From Ruegeria arenilitoris (GTDB lineage Bacteria; Pseudomonadota; Alphaproteobacteria; Rhodobacterales; Rhodobacteraceae): a stretch of 64,000 nt of DNA. The position numbers and the translations under genes were made by a program. The notes beneath the pieces are model-generated. The model searched no databases. It saw only the letters and a program-made list of their open reading frames with translations, and was not told the origin of the DNA. The DNA lies in NCBI RefSeq assembly GCF_013035425.1, contig NZ_WQHX01000001.1, positions 682,001-746,000 of the forward strand, written 5' to 3'. This document shows, one piece after another, positions 18,389-28,225 of this stretch. How positions within the stretch are numbered: the first letter of the stretch is position 1; each line of letters starts with the position of its first letter.

Positions 18389-19315
18389 ATGGCGACGGCT
18401 CTTCTGACCCACGCCGATTGTCTTGATCACGTGACTCCAAATGGGCATCCGGAACGAGTGGCGAGGTTGGAACATATCTTGCACGCATTGGAACCGCTAG
18501 ATCTGAAGCGGGTAACCGCGCCATTGGCTGCCGACGACGACCTTCTAAGGGTGCATCCTGCCAACTACATCGCCGATATCCGCGACAGTCGGCCAATCAA
18601 AGGGTTCAAGCAAATCGATGGTGATACGTTCATGTCTCCGGGATCGGTCGATGCTGCCTACCGCGCGGCTGGCGCGGCGGTACGAGCGGTTGATATGGTT
18701 GTGCGCGGTGAGGTCTCGAATGCGTTTTGCGCTGTTCGACCACCCGGGCACCATGCCGAAACAGAGACCGCCATGGGATTTTGTCTGTTTGGAAACGCCG
18801 CACTTGCGGCCAAACACGCGCTCGATCACCATGGGTTGTCCAGGGTGGCAGTATGTGATTTTGACGTGCATCACGGAAATGGAACGCAAGAACTCCTGTG
18901 GGATGAAAGGCGCGCACTGGTAATAACTAGTCAGCAGATGCCATTGTGGCCCGGCTCTGGGCGTCCAGACGAAACTGGCGCTTATGAAACAGTGCTGAAT
19001 ATTCCACTGCCGCCTGGTTCGGGTGGAACAGAGATGCGATCAGCTTACGAGGCCCAGGCATTCCCTCGCCTACGCGCCTTTAGACCGGAGTTGATCATCA
19101 TTTCTGCTGGTTTCGACGCTCATCAGGATGATCCTTTAGCAAGTTTGAATTGGACGACCAGCGATTTCGCGTGGATCACAGCTGAATTGTGCAAAATCGC
19201 AAATGAAATGTGTGATGGTCGTATCGTCTCGACTCTGGAAGGCGGGTATGATCTGAACGCACTGTCCGAGGCAACACGCGCCCACGTGGAAGAATTAATG
19301 AAGGCAGCACGATGA
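18389..19315 (+). CDS. Histone deacetylase-like amidohydrolase
   Basis: 308 residues from the ATG at 18389 (AGAGGGGG upstream). It is a zinc deacetylase of the arginase/HDAC fold. Catalytic and metal motifs are present: RPPGHHAE, DFDVHHGNGTQ and SAGFDAHQDDP, plus a late EGGYDL. Bacterial members act on acetylated polyamines, acetoin-related or other small amides; the substrate cannot be told. It overlaps xseB by four bases, heading an operon xseB-ispA-dxs, a common order in Rhodobacteraceae. Confidence 0.93.
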   Translation: MATALLTHADCLDHVTPNGHPERVARLEHILHALEPLDLKRVTAPLAADDDLLRVHPANYIADIRDSRPIKGFKQIDGDTFMSPGSVDAAYRAAGAAVRAVDMVVRGEVSNAFCAVRPPGHHAETETAMGFCLFGNAALAAKHALDHHGLSRVAVCDFDVHHGNGTQELLWDERRALVITSQQMPLWPGSGRPDETGAYETVLNIPLPPGSGGTEMRSAYEAQAFPRLRAFRPELIIISAGFDAHQDDPLASLNWTTSDFAWITAELCKIANEMCDGRIVSTLEGGYDLNALSEATRAHVEELMKAAR

Positions 19316-19554
19316 CCGATACCCCAGTTGATCAGATGACTTTCGAACAGGCGATGAAAGAGCTTGAAACTGTGGTGGGTCAGTTGGAACGCGGTGACGT
19401 GGCTTTGGATCAGTCCATTGCTCTCTACGAACGCGGGGCGCAACTGAAGAAGCGCTGCGAAGACGAGTTGAAGCGGGCCGAGGAAAAAGTAGCTGCGATT
19501 ACTCTGGATGCTGACGGCCAACCAACCGGAACAACACCTGTCGAAAGTCAGTGA
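19312..19554 (+). CDS. xseB: Exodeoxyribonuclease VII small subunit
   Basis: 80 residues, all helical: TFEQAMKELETVVGQLERGDVALDQSIALYERGAQLKKRCEDELKRAEEKV is the family signature. XseB binds XseA to form the single-strand exonuclease VII. It overlaps the upstream deacetylase gene by four bases and its stop abuts the ispA start. xseA is not in this window. Confidence 0.95.
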   Translation: MTDTPVDQMTFEQAMKELETVVGQLERGDVALDQSIALYERGAQLKKRCEDELKRAEEKVAAITLDADGQPTGTTPVESQ

Positions 19555-20421
19555 ATGTTTCGCGAAAGACTGGCGCAGGATGCAGCGCGCATTCAAGAGC
19601 ATTTCGATCTGGTGTTGGGTGCTCTGGACGACTTAGATGTGACCCGGGCGATGGCTTACGCCACAAAGGGTGGTAAGCGACTGCGGGGTTTTTTGGTTAT
19701 GGAGAGCGCCCGACTGCACGCTGTTGACCCTGTGCAGGCAATTTGGCCCGCAACCGGGATCGAAGCACTTCACGCCTACTCGCTAGTTCATGACGATTTA
19801 CCGTGTATGGACGACGACGATTTGCGACGTGGGCGACCGACACTACACGTTAAGTGGAATGAGGGCGCGGCTGTTCTGGCAGGCGATGCCCTGCAGACGC
19901 TGGCGTTCGAATTATGCACGCGTCCAGAAGTTGGAAATCCTGAAATTCGGGCGGAACTGGCTCTGACGCTGGCAAAGGCGAGCGGTGCCGAAGGGATGGT
20001 ATTAGGCCAAGCATTGGATATTGCAGCGGAAACAGCACAGGATCCGCTGACCTTGGATGATATCACGAGATTGCAGACTGGTAAGACTGGCGCGTTGATC
20101 GAATGGTCGGCATGTGCAGGTGCCAGGCTGGCTCAGACTGATCCAGAACCCCTGCGCCGATATGCCCACGCCCTTGGCCTTGCCTTTCAAATTGCCGACG
20201 ACATCTTGGATGTGGAGGGTGACGCCGAAAAGGCCGGAAAGCGTCTGCAAAAGGATGTCGAAGCTGGCAAGGCTACGTTCGTCTCGCTTCTTGGACTAGA
20301 TGGTGCCAAATCCCGCGCTGCAGATCTGGTTGATCAGGCTTGCGCGGCGCTAGAAGGGTACGGTTCTGGCGCTGAAACCTTGAACGCAGCCGCCCGCTTC
20401 GTTATTGCCCGGGACAGCTAA
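19555..20421 (+). CDS. ispA: Geranyl/farnesyl diphosphate synthase
   Basis: 288 residues of the trans-prenyltransferase family. The first aspartate-rich motif is HDDLPCMDDDDLRRGRPT and the second ADDILDVEGD. It condenses isopentenyl diphosphate with allylic primers to make farnesyl diphosphate in the cytoplasm. The insertion of two residues in the first motif (DDxxxxD) is the bacterial FPP-synthase type. It lies directly between xseB and dxs, so precursor supply and chain extension are coupled. Confidence 0.94.
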   Translation: MFRERLAQDAARIQEHFDLVLGALDDLDVTRAMAYATKGGKRLRGFLVMESARLHAVDPVQAIWPATGIEALHAYSLVHDDLPCMDDDDLRRGRPTLHVKWNEGAAVLAGDALQTLAFELCTRPEVGNPEIRAELALTLAKASGAEGMVLGQALDIAAETAQDPLTLDDITRLQTGKTGALIEWSACAGARLAQTDPEPLRRYAHALGLAFQIADDILDVEGDAEKAGKRLQKDVEAGKATFVSLLGLDGAKSRAADLVDQACAALEGYGSGAETLNAAARFVIARDS

Positions 20422-20442
20422 GCCGCAAGGAACGCTACAACG

Positions 20443-22374
20443 ATGACGTCTGAACGCCCGCACACACCGCTGCTGGACCTTGTGAACCGCCCTGCGGATC
20501 TCAGGCAGATGTCAGATATTCAGTTAAAGCAAGTGGCGGATGAACTGCGGGCCGAGACGATTTCCGCGGTTTCCACAACGGGTGGGCACTTGGGCGCTGG
20601 CCTGGGGGTCGTTGAACTTACAACAGCCCTGCACTCCGTGTTTGACACACCGCGCGATAAAATCGTCTGGGATGTGGGGCATCAATGTTACCCTCACAAA
20701 ATACTCACTGAGCGGCGTGATCGCATTCGAACGCTTCGTCAAAAAGACGGCCTTAGCGGCTTCACTAAACGGAGTGAAAGCCCATACGACCCGTTTGGAG
20801 CGGCCCATAGTTCGACCTCGATCAGCGCTGCACTGGGCTTTGCAGTTGCGCGTGATCTGGCTGGCGTGACTCCTGAAGGTCTGGGTGATGCAATTGCTGT
20901 CATCGGTGACGGCTCAATGTCAGCAGGCATGGCGTTTGAGGCGATGAACAACGCGGGGCATCTGAAAAAGCGTCTGATCGTTATCCTGAACGACAATGAG
21001 ATGAGCATCGCTCCGCCAGTCGGTGCCCTTTCGACATACCTGTCGCGCATCTATGCCGAAGAACCGTTCCATGATCTCAAGGCGGCGGCCAAAGGCGCAG
21101 TGTCCTTGTTGCCCGAACCTTTTCGCGAGGGGGCGAAACGCGCGAAAGAAATGCTTAAAGGTATGGCCGTTGGGGGAACGCTGTTTGAAGAGCTAGGCTT
21201 TTCCTATATCGGTCCTATCGATGGGCACGACATGGACCAGTTGCTTCCTGTTCTTCGCGCAGTCAAAGCGCGTGCGACCGGGCCTACGCTGATTCACATT
21301 CTTACTAAAAAGGGCAAGGGCTACGCCCCTGCCGAACGGGCCCGCGACAAAGGGCATGCTACTGCCAAGTTTGATGTTGTTACAGGCGAGCAGAAAAAGA
21401 CGCCCTCGAACGCGCCGTCCTATACGTCGGTGTTTGGAAAATCCCTGGTGGATGAAGCAGCAAGGGACGACAGAATTGTTGCCGTAACAGCAGCGATGCC
21501 GGACGGAACAGGTTTGAACCTATTTGCCGAGCGCTATCCTTCCCGTTGTTTCGACGTGGCGATAGCTGAGCAGCACGGGGTCACATTTTCAGCCGCTTTG
21601 GCGGCTGGTGGAATGAAGCCGTTCTGTGCAATGTATTCAACCTTTTTGCAGCGAGGCTATGATCAGGTTGTGCATGATGTTGCTATCCAAAGGTTGCCCG
21701 TTCGATTTGCAATTGACCGCGCAGGTTTGGTCGGCGCGGACGGAGCGACTCACGCAGGATCATTTGATATCGCCTACCTGTCCAACCTGCCCGGCATGGT
21801 TGTCATGGCCGCAGCCGATGAGGCTGAGCTTGTACACATGGTCGCGACCGCCGCGGCGCATGACGAGGGGCCCATCGCGTTCAGGTATCCGCGTGGCGAA
21901 GGTGTTGGGGTGGAGCTTCCCGAACGGGGCGAGGTCATCGAAATCGGCAAGGGCCGTCTGATCCAGAAAGGGGCGCGGGTCGCCTTGTTGTCTTTTGGTG
22001 CAAGGTTGACCGAGGTTCAAAAGGCTGCCGAGGCGCTGACTGCGCGTGGGGTCACACCCACCGTAGCGGATGCGCGCTTTGCCAAACCTTTGGATCGCGA
22101 CCTGATTCTTGAACTAGCAAAGGAACACGAGGCTTTGATAACGGTAGAAGAAGGTGCCATTGGCGGGTTTGGCAGCCATGTGGCACAATTGCTTGCCGAT
22201 GAATGTGTATTTGATGAAGGGTTGAAGTACCGGTCCATGGTCTTTCCCGACACTTTCATAGATCAAGCCAATCCGGCAGATATGTATGCGGCTGCAGGGA
22301 TGAACGCAGAACATATTGAAGAAAAGGTTCTTTCAGTTCTGGGAGTGACTTCAATCGGAGAAAAACGGGCTTGA
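20443..22374 (+). CDS. dxs: 1-deoxy-D-xylulose-5-phosphate synthase
   Basis: 643 residues, full length. It joins pyruvate and glyceraldehyde-3-phosphate, the first step of the MEP isoprenoid pathway and of thiamine/pyridoxal precursor supply. The thiamine-diphosphate motif is [19 protein letters not shown]...[26 protein letters not shown], the His-containing [26 protein letters not shown] and the transketolase C-domain are all present. It lies 21 bases after ispA and closes the operon. Confidence 0.97.
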   Translation: MTSERPHTPLLDLVNRPADLRQMSDIQLKQVADELRAETISAVSTTGGHLGAGLGVVELTTALHSVFDTPRDKIVWDVGHQCYPHKILTERRDRIRTLRQKDGLSGFTKRSESPYDPFGAAHSSTSISAALGFAVARDLAGVTPEGLGDAIAVIGDGSMSAGMAFEAMNNAGHLKKRLIVILNDNEMSIAPPVGALSTYLSRIYAEEPFHDLKAAAKGAVSLLPEPFREGAKRAKEMLKGMAVGGTLFEELGFSYIGPIDGHDMDQLLPVLRAVKARATGPTLIHILTKKGKGYAPAERARDKGHATAKFDVVTGEQKKTPSNAPSYTSVFGKSLVDEAARDDRIVAVTAAMPDGTGLNLFAERYPSRCFDVAIAEQHGVTFSAALAAGGMKPFCAMYSTFLQRGYDQVVHDVAIQRLPVRFAIDRAGLVGADGATHAGSFDIAYLSNLPGMVVMAAADEAELVHMVATAAAHDEGPIAFRYPRGEGVGVELPERGEVIEIGKGRLIQKGARVALLSFGARLTEVQKAAEALTARGVTPTVADARFAKPLDRDLILELAKEHEALITVEEGAIGGFGSHVAQLLADECVFDEGLKYRSMVFPDTFIDQANPADMYAAAGMNAEHIEEKVLSVLGVTSIGEKRA

Positions 22375-22578
22375 ACTATCGATCTGACCCGATTAGAGTC
22401 GAGTTCCTTTCTACTTAAAACCAGTCCGATCTGGGAAAAGATTTAATAAATTCAAATATTAGATTAAAAAATTATCACATCCGAAATCAAGTGGGTCAAA
22501 TTTTCAAACTACGTGCTAGGCTAGCTCTGGTACGGGCACATTTAGCGTGTGGCCTGTTGAACCGGAGGTGGCAAGCTA

Positions 22579-23091
22579 ATGAACAAGCAAGCAAGCCGGC
22601 GCGCATTTATGACCGGCAAAGCGCTGCGACCAGATCGCCAAGCCATCCGGCCGCCAGGTGCAATTGGTGACGAGTTTTATAACCTGTGCCAGGAATGCAA
22701 TGACTGTGTTCCGGCCTGCCCGGAAAATATTATTTCCATCGATGGTCAGGGATGGCCCGCCCTTAGTTTCGATTCGGGGAGCTGCACTTTTTGCACCGCT
22801 TGTGCCGAAGCTTGCCCAACCGGTGCGTTGGAAAAAACAAGGATTAAGGATTGGCCTTGGCTTGCAAAAATTGCTGAGTCCTGCTTGGCGTTGAATGGTG
22901 TCAGCTGCCGAGTTTGTCAGGACGCGTGCGCGGAAAACGCTCTGCGTTTTCGCCCCCAGCTTGGTGGGTTGTATGTGCCTGAATTGGACGCCGAAACATG
23001 CACGGGTTGTGGCGCATGCGTCGGTGCGTGTCCCGCTGGTGCAGTCACATTGAAGCGCAACGACAATCCAATTTTGGAGGTAAGCCAATGA
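22579..23091 (+). CDS. napF: Ferredoxin-type protein NapF
   Basis: 170 residues. Four cysteine clusters are visible: CQECNDCVPACP, CTFCTACAEACP, CRVCQDAC and CTGCGACVGACP, giving up to four [4Fe-4S] centres. NapF is a cytoplasmic maturation or electron protein for NapA. The start ASRRAFMTGKALRPDR is typical. A good ribosome site (CCGGAGG) precedes the ATG. It opens the operon; the upstream 204-base gap is AT-rich and likely holds the promoter, but no clear FNR-type site was found. Confidence 0.94.
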   Translation: MNKQASRRAFMTGKALRPDRQAIRPPGAIGDEFYNLCQECNDCVPACPENIISIDGQGWPALSFDSGSCTFCTACAEACPTGALEKTRIKDWPWLAKIAESCLALNGVSCRVCQDACAENALRFRPQLGGLYVPELDAETCTGCGACVGACPAGAVTLKRNDNPILEVSQ

Positions 23092-23360
23092 ACATATGTG
23101 GCTGCCTTGTTCATGTGTCGCCTGATTCACTGAAGGCTGCCCGGGATAGAATTGAAAGCGTGGAGGGTGCCGAAGTTCACGCAGCTACCGAGGACGGCCG
23201 CCTTGTCGTGGTCGTCGAGGACACGCCAAACCGCCTTGCATCAGAGACGATTATGGATCTGCACCATGTGCCGGGCGTAATTTCTTTGTCCCTAACCTAT
23301 CACCATTTCGAAGATCCAGCGGATACTCATCCGCAGAATATCGCTTCTCATCAAATTTAA
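23088..23360 (+). CDS. napD: NapD, chaperone for the NapA Tat signal
   Basis: 90 residues from the ATG at 23088, which overlaps the napF stop by four bases. The ferredoxin-like fold is suggested by [31 protein letters not shown] and [13 protein letters not shown]. NapD binds the twin-arginine signal of NapA and holds back export until the cofactor is in place. It sits between napF and napA, as is usual. Confidence 0.94.
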   Translation: MNICGCLVHVSPDSLKAARDRIESVEGAEVHAATEDGRLVVVVEDTPNRLASETIMDLHHVPGVISLSLTYHHFEDPADTHPQNIASHQI

Positions 23361-23376
23361 CACCGGAGACCCCGAT

Positions 23377-25869
23377 ATGACCATCTCTGAATCCCGTCGG
23401 ACCTTTCTGAAAGCGACTGCTGCCGCTGCCACGGCCTCAACAGCGGGTTTGACGCTGACCACAGGCAAAGCCAATGCACAGGTCGGTGTCCCGGATATCA
23501 AATGGGATAAGGCACCTTGCCGGTTTTGCGGGACCGGATGCACCGTTCTGGTGGGAACGAAGGATGGCCGTGTTGTCGCGACACAGGGCGACCCGCAAGC
23601 CGAGGTTAATCGGGGCCTCAATTGCGTCAAAGGCTATTTCTTGTCCAAAATCATGTACGGGAAAGATCGGCTGACCCAACCTTTGTTGCGCATGAGGGAC
23701 GGTGAGTACGCCAAGGACGGAGAGTTCGAGCCTGTCTCATGGGATCAGGCTTTCGACATTATGGCCGAGAAGTGGAAAGAGACTCTAAAAAGCAAGGGTC
23801 CCGAAGGGGTCGGCATGTTCGGTTCTGGCCAATGGACCGTGTGGGAAGGGTACGCTGCGTCAAAACTAATGAAGGCAGGGTTTCGGTCCAACAACATTGA
23901 CCCTAATGCACGGCACTGCATGGCGTCAGCCGTCGTAGGCTTTATGCGCACCTTCGGCGTGGACGAACCTATGGGATGCTATGACGATCTGGAGGCCGCG
24001 GACACATTTGTTTTGTGGGGTTCGAACATGGCCGAGATGCACCCTATCCTGTGGTCGCGTCTTACTGACACGCGCCTGACAAAGGCAGACTGTCAGGTTC
24101 ATGTGCTTTCTACTTTTGAACACCGCTCATTCGAACTTGCCGACAACGGGATGGTTTTCACGCCGCAGACCGACCTGGCAATACTTAACTACATTGCCAA
24201 TCACATTATCCAGACCGGGGCGGTGGATGAAGAGTTCCTGTCCAAACACGTTAACATCACTAAAACCGCCACGGACATCGGCTACGGCTTGCGAGATGAA
24301 AACCCGCTTCAGTTGGCCGCCGCCAACCCGAATTCCGGCGAACTTACCGCGATTAGTTTTGATGAGTATGCTGAGTCGGTTAAGCCTTACACTTTGGAAT
24401 ACACAGCTGAATTGTCCGGTGTGCCCGCTGAAAAACTTGAACGCCTTGCCCAGCAGTATGCCGATCCCGATCGTAAGGTTATGAGCCTTTGGACAATGGG
24501 CTTTAACCAACACACCCGTGGTTCATGGGTGAATTCGTTGATGTACAATGTACACTTGTTGACAGGCAAAATCTCTGAACCCGGCAACTCTCCATTTTCG
24601 TTAACAGGGCAGCCGTCGGCATGTGGTACAGCCCGGGAAGTCGGCACTTTTGCCCATCGGTTGCCTGCCGATTACGTTGTTACTAACCCTGAACATCGCG
24701 CCAAAGCAGAAAAAATCTGGAAGCTTCCCGAGGGTACAATTCCGGATAAAGTGGGCTTCCATGCTGTTTTGCAAAACCGCATGCTGAACGATGGGGTGCT
24801 GAACGCTTATTGGGTGCAGTGTAACAACAATATGCAGGCCGCACCGAACATGAATGAGGAAGGCTGGCCAGGTTATCGCAACCCGGACAATTTCGTGACT
24901 GTTTCAGATCCGTATCCAACGGTCACGGCAATGTCGGCAGATCTTATTCTGCCAACAGCGATGTGGGTCGAGAAAGAAGGGTGCTACGGAAACGCGGAAC
25001 GAAGGACCCAAATGTGGCGCCAGCAAGTGCACGCCCCGGGCGATGCCAAATCTGATCTCTGGCAACTTATGGAATTCTCAAAACGTTTTACCGTTGAGGA
25101 AGCGTGGGGCGCAGACTTTGTTGCTACTACGCCCGAAATGGCCGGGAAAACTTTGTATGAAATCCTTTTCAACAACGGCAATGTCGATAAGTTCCCGCTG
25201 AGCGAAATCCAACACGGCCATCCTAATGACGACGCCAACCACTTTGGCTTTTACGTACAAAAGGGCCTGTTTGAAGAATACGCCGAATTTGGTCGTGGCC
25301 ATGGCCACGATCTCGCGCCTTTTGAACGATATCACGAAGAACGCGGTCTTCGCTGGCCGGTTGTCGATGGCAAAGAGACACGCTGGCGTTATCGTGAGGG
25401 CCATGATCCGTATGTTGAGGCGGGTTCGGAGCTGCAATTCTATGGGTTCCCCGACAAGAAAGCCAAGATTATATTCGCACCTTACGAAGCGCCGCCGGAA
25501 GTCCCGGATGAGGAATATGATCTGTGGTTCTGCACTGGCCGCGTTCTGGAACATTGGCATTCTGGGTCGATGACGCGCCGGGTCCCCGAGTTGCACAGGT
25601 CGTTCCCGTTGGCGGTTCTCTATATGCATCCGGACGATGTCGCGGATCGCGGATTGCGGCACGGTCAGGAAATCAAGATCAAGACCCGCCGGGGCGAAGT
25701 GACTAGCCGGATCATGACCAAAGGTCGAAACAAGGTGCCACGCGGATTGGTTTTCATGCCTTGGTTTGATGAAGGGCAACTTACAAACAAACTGACACTT
25801 GATGCGACCTGTCCGCTTTCCAAGCAGACAGATTTCAAAAAATGCGCCTGCAAAGTCGAGCGTGCCTAA
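23377..25869 (+). CDS. napA: Periplasmic nitrate reductase catalytic subunit
   Basis: 830 residues. NapA reduces nitrate to nitrite in the periplasm with a bis-molybdopterin-guanine-dinucleotide cofactor. The Tat signal is [15 protein letters not shown]. The [4Fe-4S] cysteines are 48, 51, 55 and 83 (CRFCGTGC...LNCVKG). The molybdenum ligand is Cys181 in [12 protein letters not shown]. The molybdopterin-dinucleotide-binding C-domain ends with [14 protein letters not shown]. Length is standard for NapA. Confidence 0.98.
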   Translation: MTISESRRTFLKATAAAATASTAGLTLTTGKANAQVGVPDIKWDKAPCRFCGTGCTVLVGTKDGRVVATQGDPQAEVNRGLNCVKGYFLSKIMYGKDRLTQPLLRMRDGEYAKDGEFEPVSWDQAFDIMAEKWKETLKSKGPEGVGMFGSGQWTVWEGYAASKLMKAGFRSNNIDPNARHCMASAVVGFMRTFGVDEPMGCYDDLEAADTFVLWGSNMAEMHPILWSRLTDTRLTKADCQVHVLSTFEHRSFELADNGMVFTPQTDLAILNYIANHIIQTGAVDEEFLSKHVNITKTATDIGYGLRDENPLQLAAANPNSGELTAISFDEYAESVKPYTLEYTAELSGVPAEKLERLAQQYADPDRKVMSLWTMGFNQHTRGSWVNSLMYNVHLLTGKISEPGNSPFSLTGQPSACGTAREVGTFAHRLPADYVVTNPEHRAKAEKIWKLPEGTIPDKVGFHAVLQNRMLNDGVLNAYWVQCNNNMQAAPNMNEEGWPGYRNPDNFVTVSDPYPTVTAMSADLILPTAMWVEKEGCYGNAERRTQMWRQQVHAPGDAKSDLWQLMEFSKRFTVEEAWGADFVATTPEMAGKTLYEILFNNGNVDKFPLSEIQHGHPNDDANHFGFYVQKGLFEEYAEFGRGHGHDLAPFERYHEERGLRWPVVDGKETRWRYREGHDPYVEAGSELQFYGFPDKKAKIIFAPYEAPPEVPDEEYDLWFCTGRVLEHWHSGSMTRRVPELHRSFPLAVLYMHPDDVADRGLRHGQEIKIKTRRGEVTSRIMTKGRNKVPRGLVFMPWFDEGQLTNKLTLDATCPLSKQTDFKKCACKVERA

Positions 25870-25924
25870 AGCAGCGATGGCAATCAACAAACAGCCGTCC
25901 AGCCAAATATAAGGAACATGCAAG

Positions 25925-26353
25925 ATGAAAAAGATAGTCGCTATAGTCGCTGCCCTGTTAGTTGTGGTTGGCAGCATTTCTCTGGCTCAGGAGCTTCAGG
26001 ACCTGCGCGGTACGCCGCCGGATGCACCAAGCGTTGTCAATATGAGCCTTCAGTGGGAAGGGCGCGAGGGGCGCATGGTCAGGAACTACCGTCAGCAGCC
26101 ACCTCTCATCCCGCATTCGATTACCCAGTATCAGATCGACCTGAGAACCAATCAATGCCTGTCTTGCCATGACTGGACCAAGGCGGGGGAACGCAATGCA
26201 CCTACCCTATCTATGACCCATTACCTTGATCGCGAAGGAAACGAACTGGATCACATCGCGGGCACACGGTATTTCTGCAATCAATGCCATGTGCCACAGG
26301 CCGACACTGAACCGCTGGTCGAAAACGTCTTTGTGCCGTCCTACGGCAACTGA
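25925..26353 (+). CDS. napB: Dihaem cytochrome c subunit NapB
   Basis: 142 residues with an N-terminal signal peptide (KKIVAIVAALLVVVGSISLA). Two haem-binding motifs are visible: CLSCHDW and CNQCHVPQAD. It passes electrons from NapC to NapA in the periplasm. It lies 55 bases after napA and 30 before napC, within the same operon. Confidence 0.96.
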   Translation: MKKIVAIVAALLVVVGSISLAQELQDLRGTPPDAPSVVNMSLQWEGREGRMVRNYRQQPPLIPHSITQYQIDLRTNQCLSCHDWTKAGERNAPTLSMTHYLDREGNELDHIAGTRYFCNQCHVPQADTEPLVENVFVPSYGN

Positions 26354-26383
26354 TCGAAACGGATCGCATAAGGAGCGCGCAAG

Positions 26384-27076
26384 ATGGCAGAAGACAACCG
26401 AGGCCGTATCCGTCGCATATGGGACTGGTTCTGGAGCCCGATACCCGTACTCAGCGTCGGATTTACTTTGATCGCCGGGTTTTTGGCAGGCATCCTTTTC
26501 TGGGGTGGATTTCACTGGACGCTTGAACTGACCAATACAGAAGAGTTTTGTACCTCATGCCACTCGATGGAAACCAATCTTGGTGAGTATCGGCAGACGA
26601 TCCATTACAACAACCATTCCGGCGTCCGCGCGATCTGCTCGGACTGTCATGTCCCTCATGAATGGAACCATAAGATCAAAGCCAAGGTCATGGCGGTCAA
26701 GGATGTCTATCACGAGTTGGTTGGTACCATTGGCACGTCCGAGAAGTACGAGGCACATCGGTTGAGCATGGCATCGGCTGTTTGGAAAAAAATGAAGGAA
26801 TCCGACAGTCGTGAGTGTCGGAATTGTCATAACTTTGCCTATATGGACTTCACCATTCAGGAGGCACGTGCAGCCTCGGAGCATCAACGCGCCATTGACA
26901 ACAATATGACCTGTATTGATTGCCATCAGGGTATCGCTCATAGTTTGCCGCCCGATTATCTCGAAGAGTATCAAAAGGTTACAGAAGAGCTGAGTGCCCA
27001 AGCAGCGGAACCGCTTGAGAAACACGCAGCCGCTGGCGACGATATTCGTTCATTCCTGCAAAATTCCACAGACTGA
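26384..27076 (+). CDS. napC: Membrane tetrahaem quinol dehydrogenase NapC
   Basis: 230 residues of the NapC/NirT family. One N-terminal membrane helix (PVLSVGFTLIAGFLAGILFWGGF) anchors four haem motifs: CTSCHSME, CSDCHVPHEW, CRNCHNF and CIDCHQGIAH. It oxidises quinol and feeds NapB. The methionine in SCHSME and the histidine in DCHVPHEW fit known axial ligands. No napGH is present, so NapC is the only quinol route seen here. Confidence 0.96.
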   Translation: MAEDNRGRIRRIWDWFWSPIPVLSVGFTLIAGFLAGILFWGGFHWTLELTNTEEFCTSCHSMETNLGEYRQTIHYNNHSGVRAICSDCHVPHEWNHKIKAKVMAVKDVYHELVGTIGTSEKYEAHRLSMASAVWKKMKESDSRECRNCHNFAYMDFTIQEARAASEHQRAIDNNMTCIDCHQGIAHSLPPDYLEEYQKVTEELSAQAAEPLEKHAAAGDDIRSFLQNSTD

Positions 27077-27089
27077 AGGTAGCGCAACA

Positions 27090-27347
27090 ATGCTGGATAT
27101 TCTCGGAACCATCGGTGGCAATGTCCTTAGCCTGCCCGGTATTCTCGGGTTGGCGCTGGGCATGATGACGCGCAAACTTTGGTTGGGTGCGTTAATGGGC
27201 GGTGTGGTCGGCGTGATCGAGACACTAATCTTCGCTGGCTGGCAACTAGCCCATGTCGAAACACTCGAATTGGTGATTGCCATCGTAGTGGGCGTCTGCG
27301 CCGGCAGTATTGGCACAGCCATTCGTCTGAAAGGTGCGACAGTCTGA
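27090..27347 (+). CDS. Small hydrophobic membrane protein downstream of napC
   Basis: 85 residues from the ATG at 27090, 13 bases after napC, with AAGG upstream. Three hydrophobic stretches are visible: LPGILGLALGMMT, LGALMGGVVGVIETLIFAGW and LELVIAIVVGVCAGSIGTAI. It is glycine-rich in the helices. It does not look like NapE, which is shorter and has a single helix. Function is unknown; spacing suggests it belongs to the nap transcript. Confidence 0.7.
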   Translation: MLDILGTIGGNVLSLPGILGLALGMMTRKLWLGALMGGVVGVIETLIFAGWQLAHVETLELVIAIVVGVCAGSIGTAIRLKGATV

Positions 27348-27818
27348 AGTGCTAAAGTGAGTATTTGCAATTATAGAAGAAATTGGGCGGTATCATTGCG
27401 CGCCGGTGTTTTTGGAAAAATTATCAAAAAAAATAGTGCGATGAGCTATAAAACGCCAAGAGATGAGTTTGAACCGTATGTTCAAAGAGCATTTGATCTC
27501 GTGGCCCAATATTACATCGCAGCGGCCGCCTGCTTGCCAACTGTTGCGAAGGGCTGCGCGGCTATCCGCGAAACCGAAGCGTTCCCTTTCACAGCAACGC
27601 GCTGTTGAAAATAGATACGCTTAGGGTTCGAGGAGGTGTCATTACGATCGACACTGACCGTTACCGGAGGGGTTAATACGCCCCGAGACTGGCTCTATCT
27701 GCCATTCCTGAGCGCAGCCTAGCCCGGATGTCTGAAAACCGAAAGCGCAAACGTCACTTTGCGAACTTGTCGAAGGTGTTGATTCCAGTGTTAAATTTGG
27801 AGTGTTTCCGAAGAAGAA
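27348..27818. other. Gap between the nap operon and tRNA-Thr
   Basis: 471 bases with no recognised gene. A short open frame on plus (27441-27608, 55 residues starting MSYKTPRDEFEPYVQRAFDL) looks helical but has no clear ribosome site and no recognised family. A pyrimidine-poor stretch GGAGGTGTC near 27630 has no start codon at a useful distance. Otherwise nothing is seen. Confidence 0.3.
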
Positions 27819-27894
27819 TGGTGCCGCTGAAGGGACTCGAACCCCCGACCCCATCATTACGAATGACGTGCTCTACCAGCTGAGCTACAGCGGC
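27819..27894 (-). tRNA. tRNA-Thr (anticodon CGU)
   Basis: 76 nucleotides with encoded CCA (plus-strand TGG at 27819-27821). The acceptor arm GCCGCTG/CAGCGGC pairs fully. The D arm is GCTC...GAGC, and the anticodon loop TTCGTAA between GTCAT-type stem strands gives CGT. The T arm contains GGTTCGAGTCC. All parts are intact. Confidence 0.96.
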
Positions 27895-27959
27895 CTCCTT
27901 CTTTTTCCGCGGCCCTACTTTGGCCCTACTCGTTACTGCGCGCCTTCTCTAACCTACTG

Positions 27960-28030
27960 GCCTCGAGCGTCAATTGCGAATGAACCCGCTGGTTATGAAG
28001 GATCTGCTCTAACGGTTGAGCTATTGAGGC
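27960..28030 (-). pseudogene. Decayed tRNA-like sequence with a CAT anticodon position
   Basis: On the minus strand, 66 bases upstream of tRNA-Thr, a 71-base stretch starts GCCTCAA-TA-GCTC, has a perfect D arm (GCTCAACCGTTAGAGC), then a seven-base loop TTCATAA at the anticodon place, and ends TCGAGGC, which pairs with the acceptor start at six of seven positions. The anticodon stem (GATCC/CCAGC) pairs at only two of five positions, the T arm is disrupted (TTCGCAA instead of TTCGAAT) and no CCA follows. It looks like a tRNA that has lost function. Confidence 0.5.
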
Positions 28031-28146
28031 TATGCGAAGGCCGATTTAACTGTAGAGACCAGTCCGTGCAAGGGGGATCAATCATTCAATAAAAACATAC
28101 CTGAAAAACCGGCGCTGTTGACCCACGCTGTCTGATTCAGCATCCT

Positions 28147-28202
28147 AACCCGAACCGTTACGGACCTCGGGTATTGTTTTGTCGGGGTTTCGGGTTCTTT
28201 TT
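28147..28202 (+). promoter_or_regulatory. Possible attenuator in the leader of the YcaO operon
   Basis: One strand, AACCCGAA (28147-28154), can pair with TCGGGT (28167-28172) or with TTCGGGTT (28189-28196). The second pairing is followed by a T-rich run (28195-28202, with one C), like an intrinsic terminator, 23 bases before the ycaO start. The two pairings exclude one another. A small CCGTTACGG hairpin lies in the loop. This is inferred from sequence only. Confidence 0.35.
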
Positions 28203-28225
28203 CAATGGAATGGCAAGGTTAGCGT

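Noticed and set aside
22375..22578. FNR or NnrR box upstream of napF
   Set aside because: The gap is AT-rich, but I could not find a TTGAT-N4-ATCAA-like site good enough to report.
25078..25977. 299-codon open frame on minus over the 3' half of napA and napB
   Set aside because: It is fully antisense to napA, which has every expected motif. Its translation has no recognisable domain.
27802..28092. Open frame on plus across tRNA-Thr and the tRNA-like remnant
   Set aside because: It reads through an intact tRNA on the other strand; not a protein gene.
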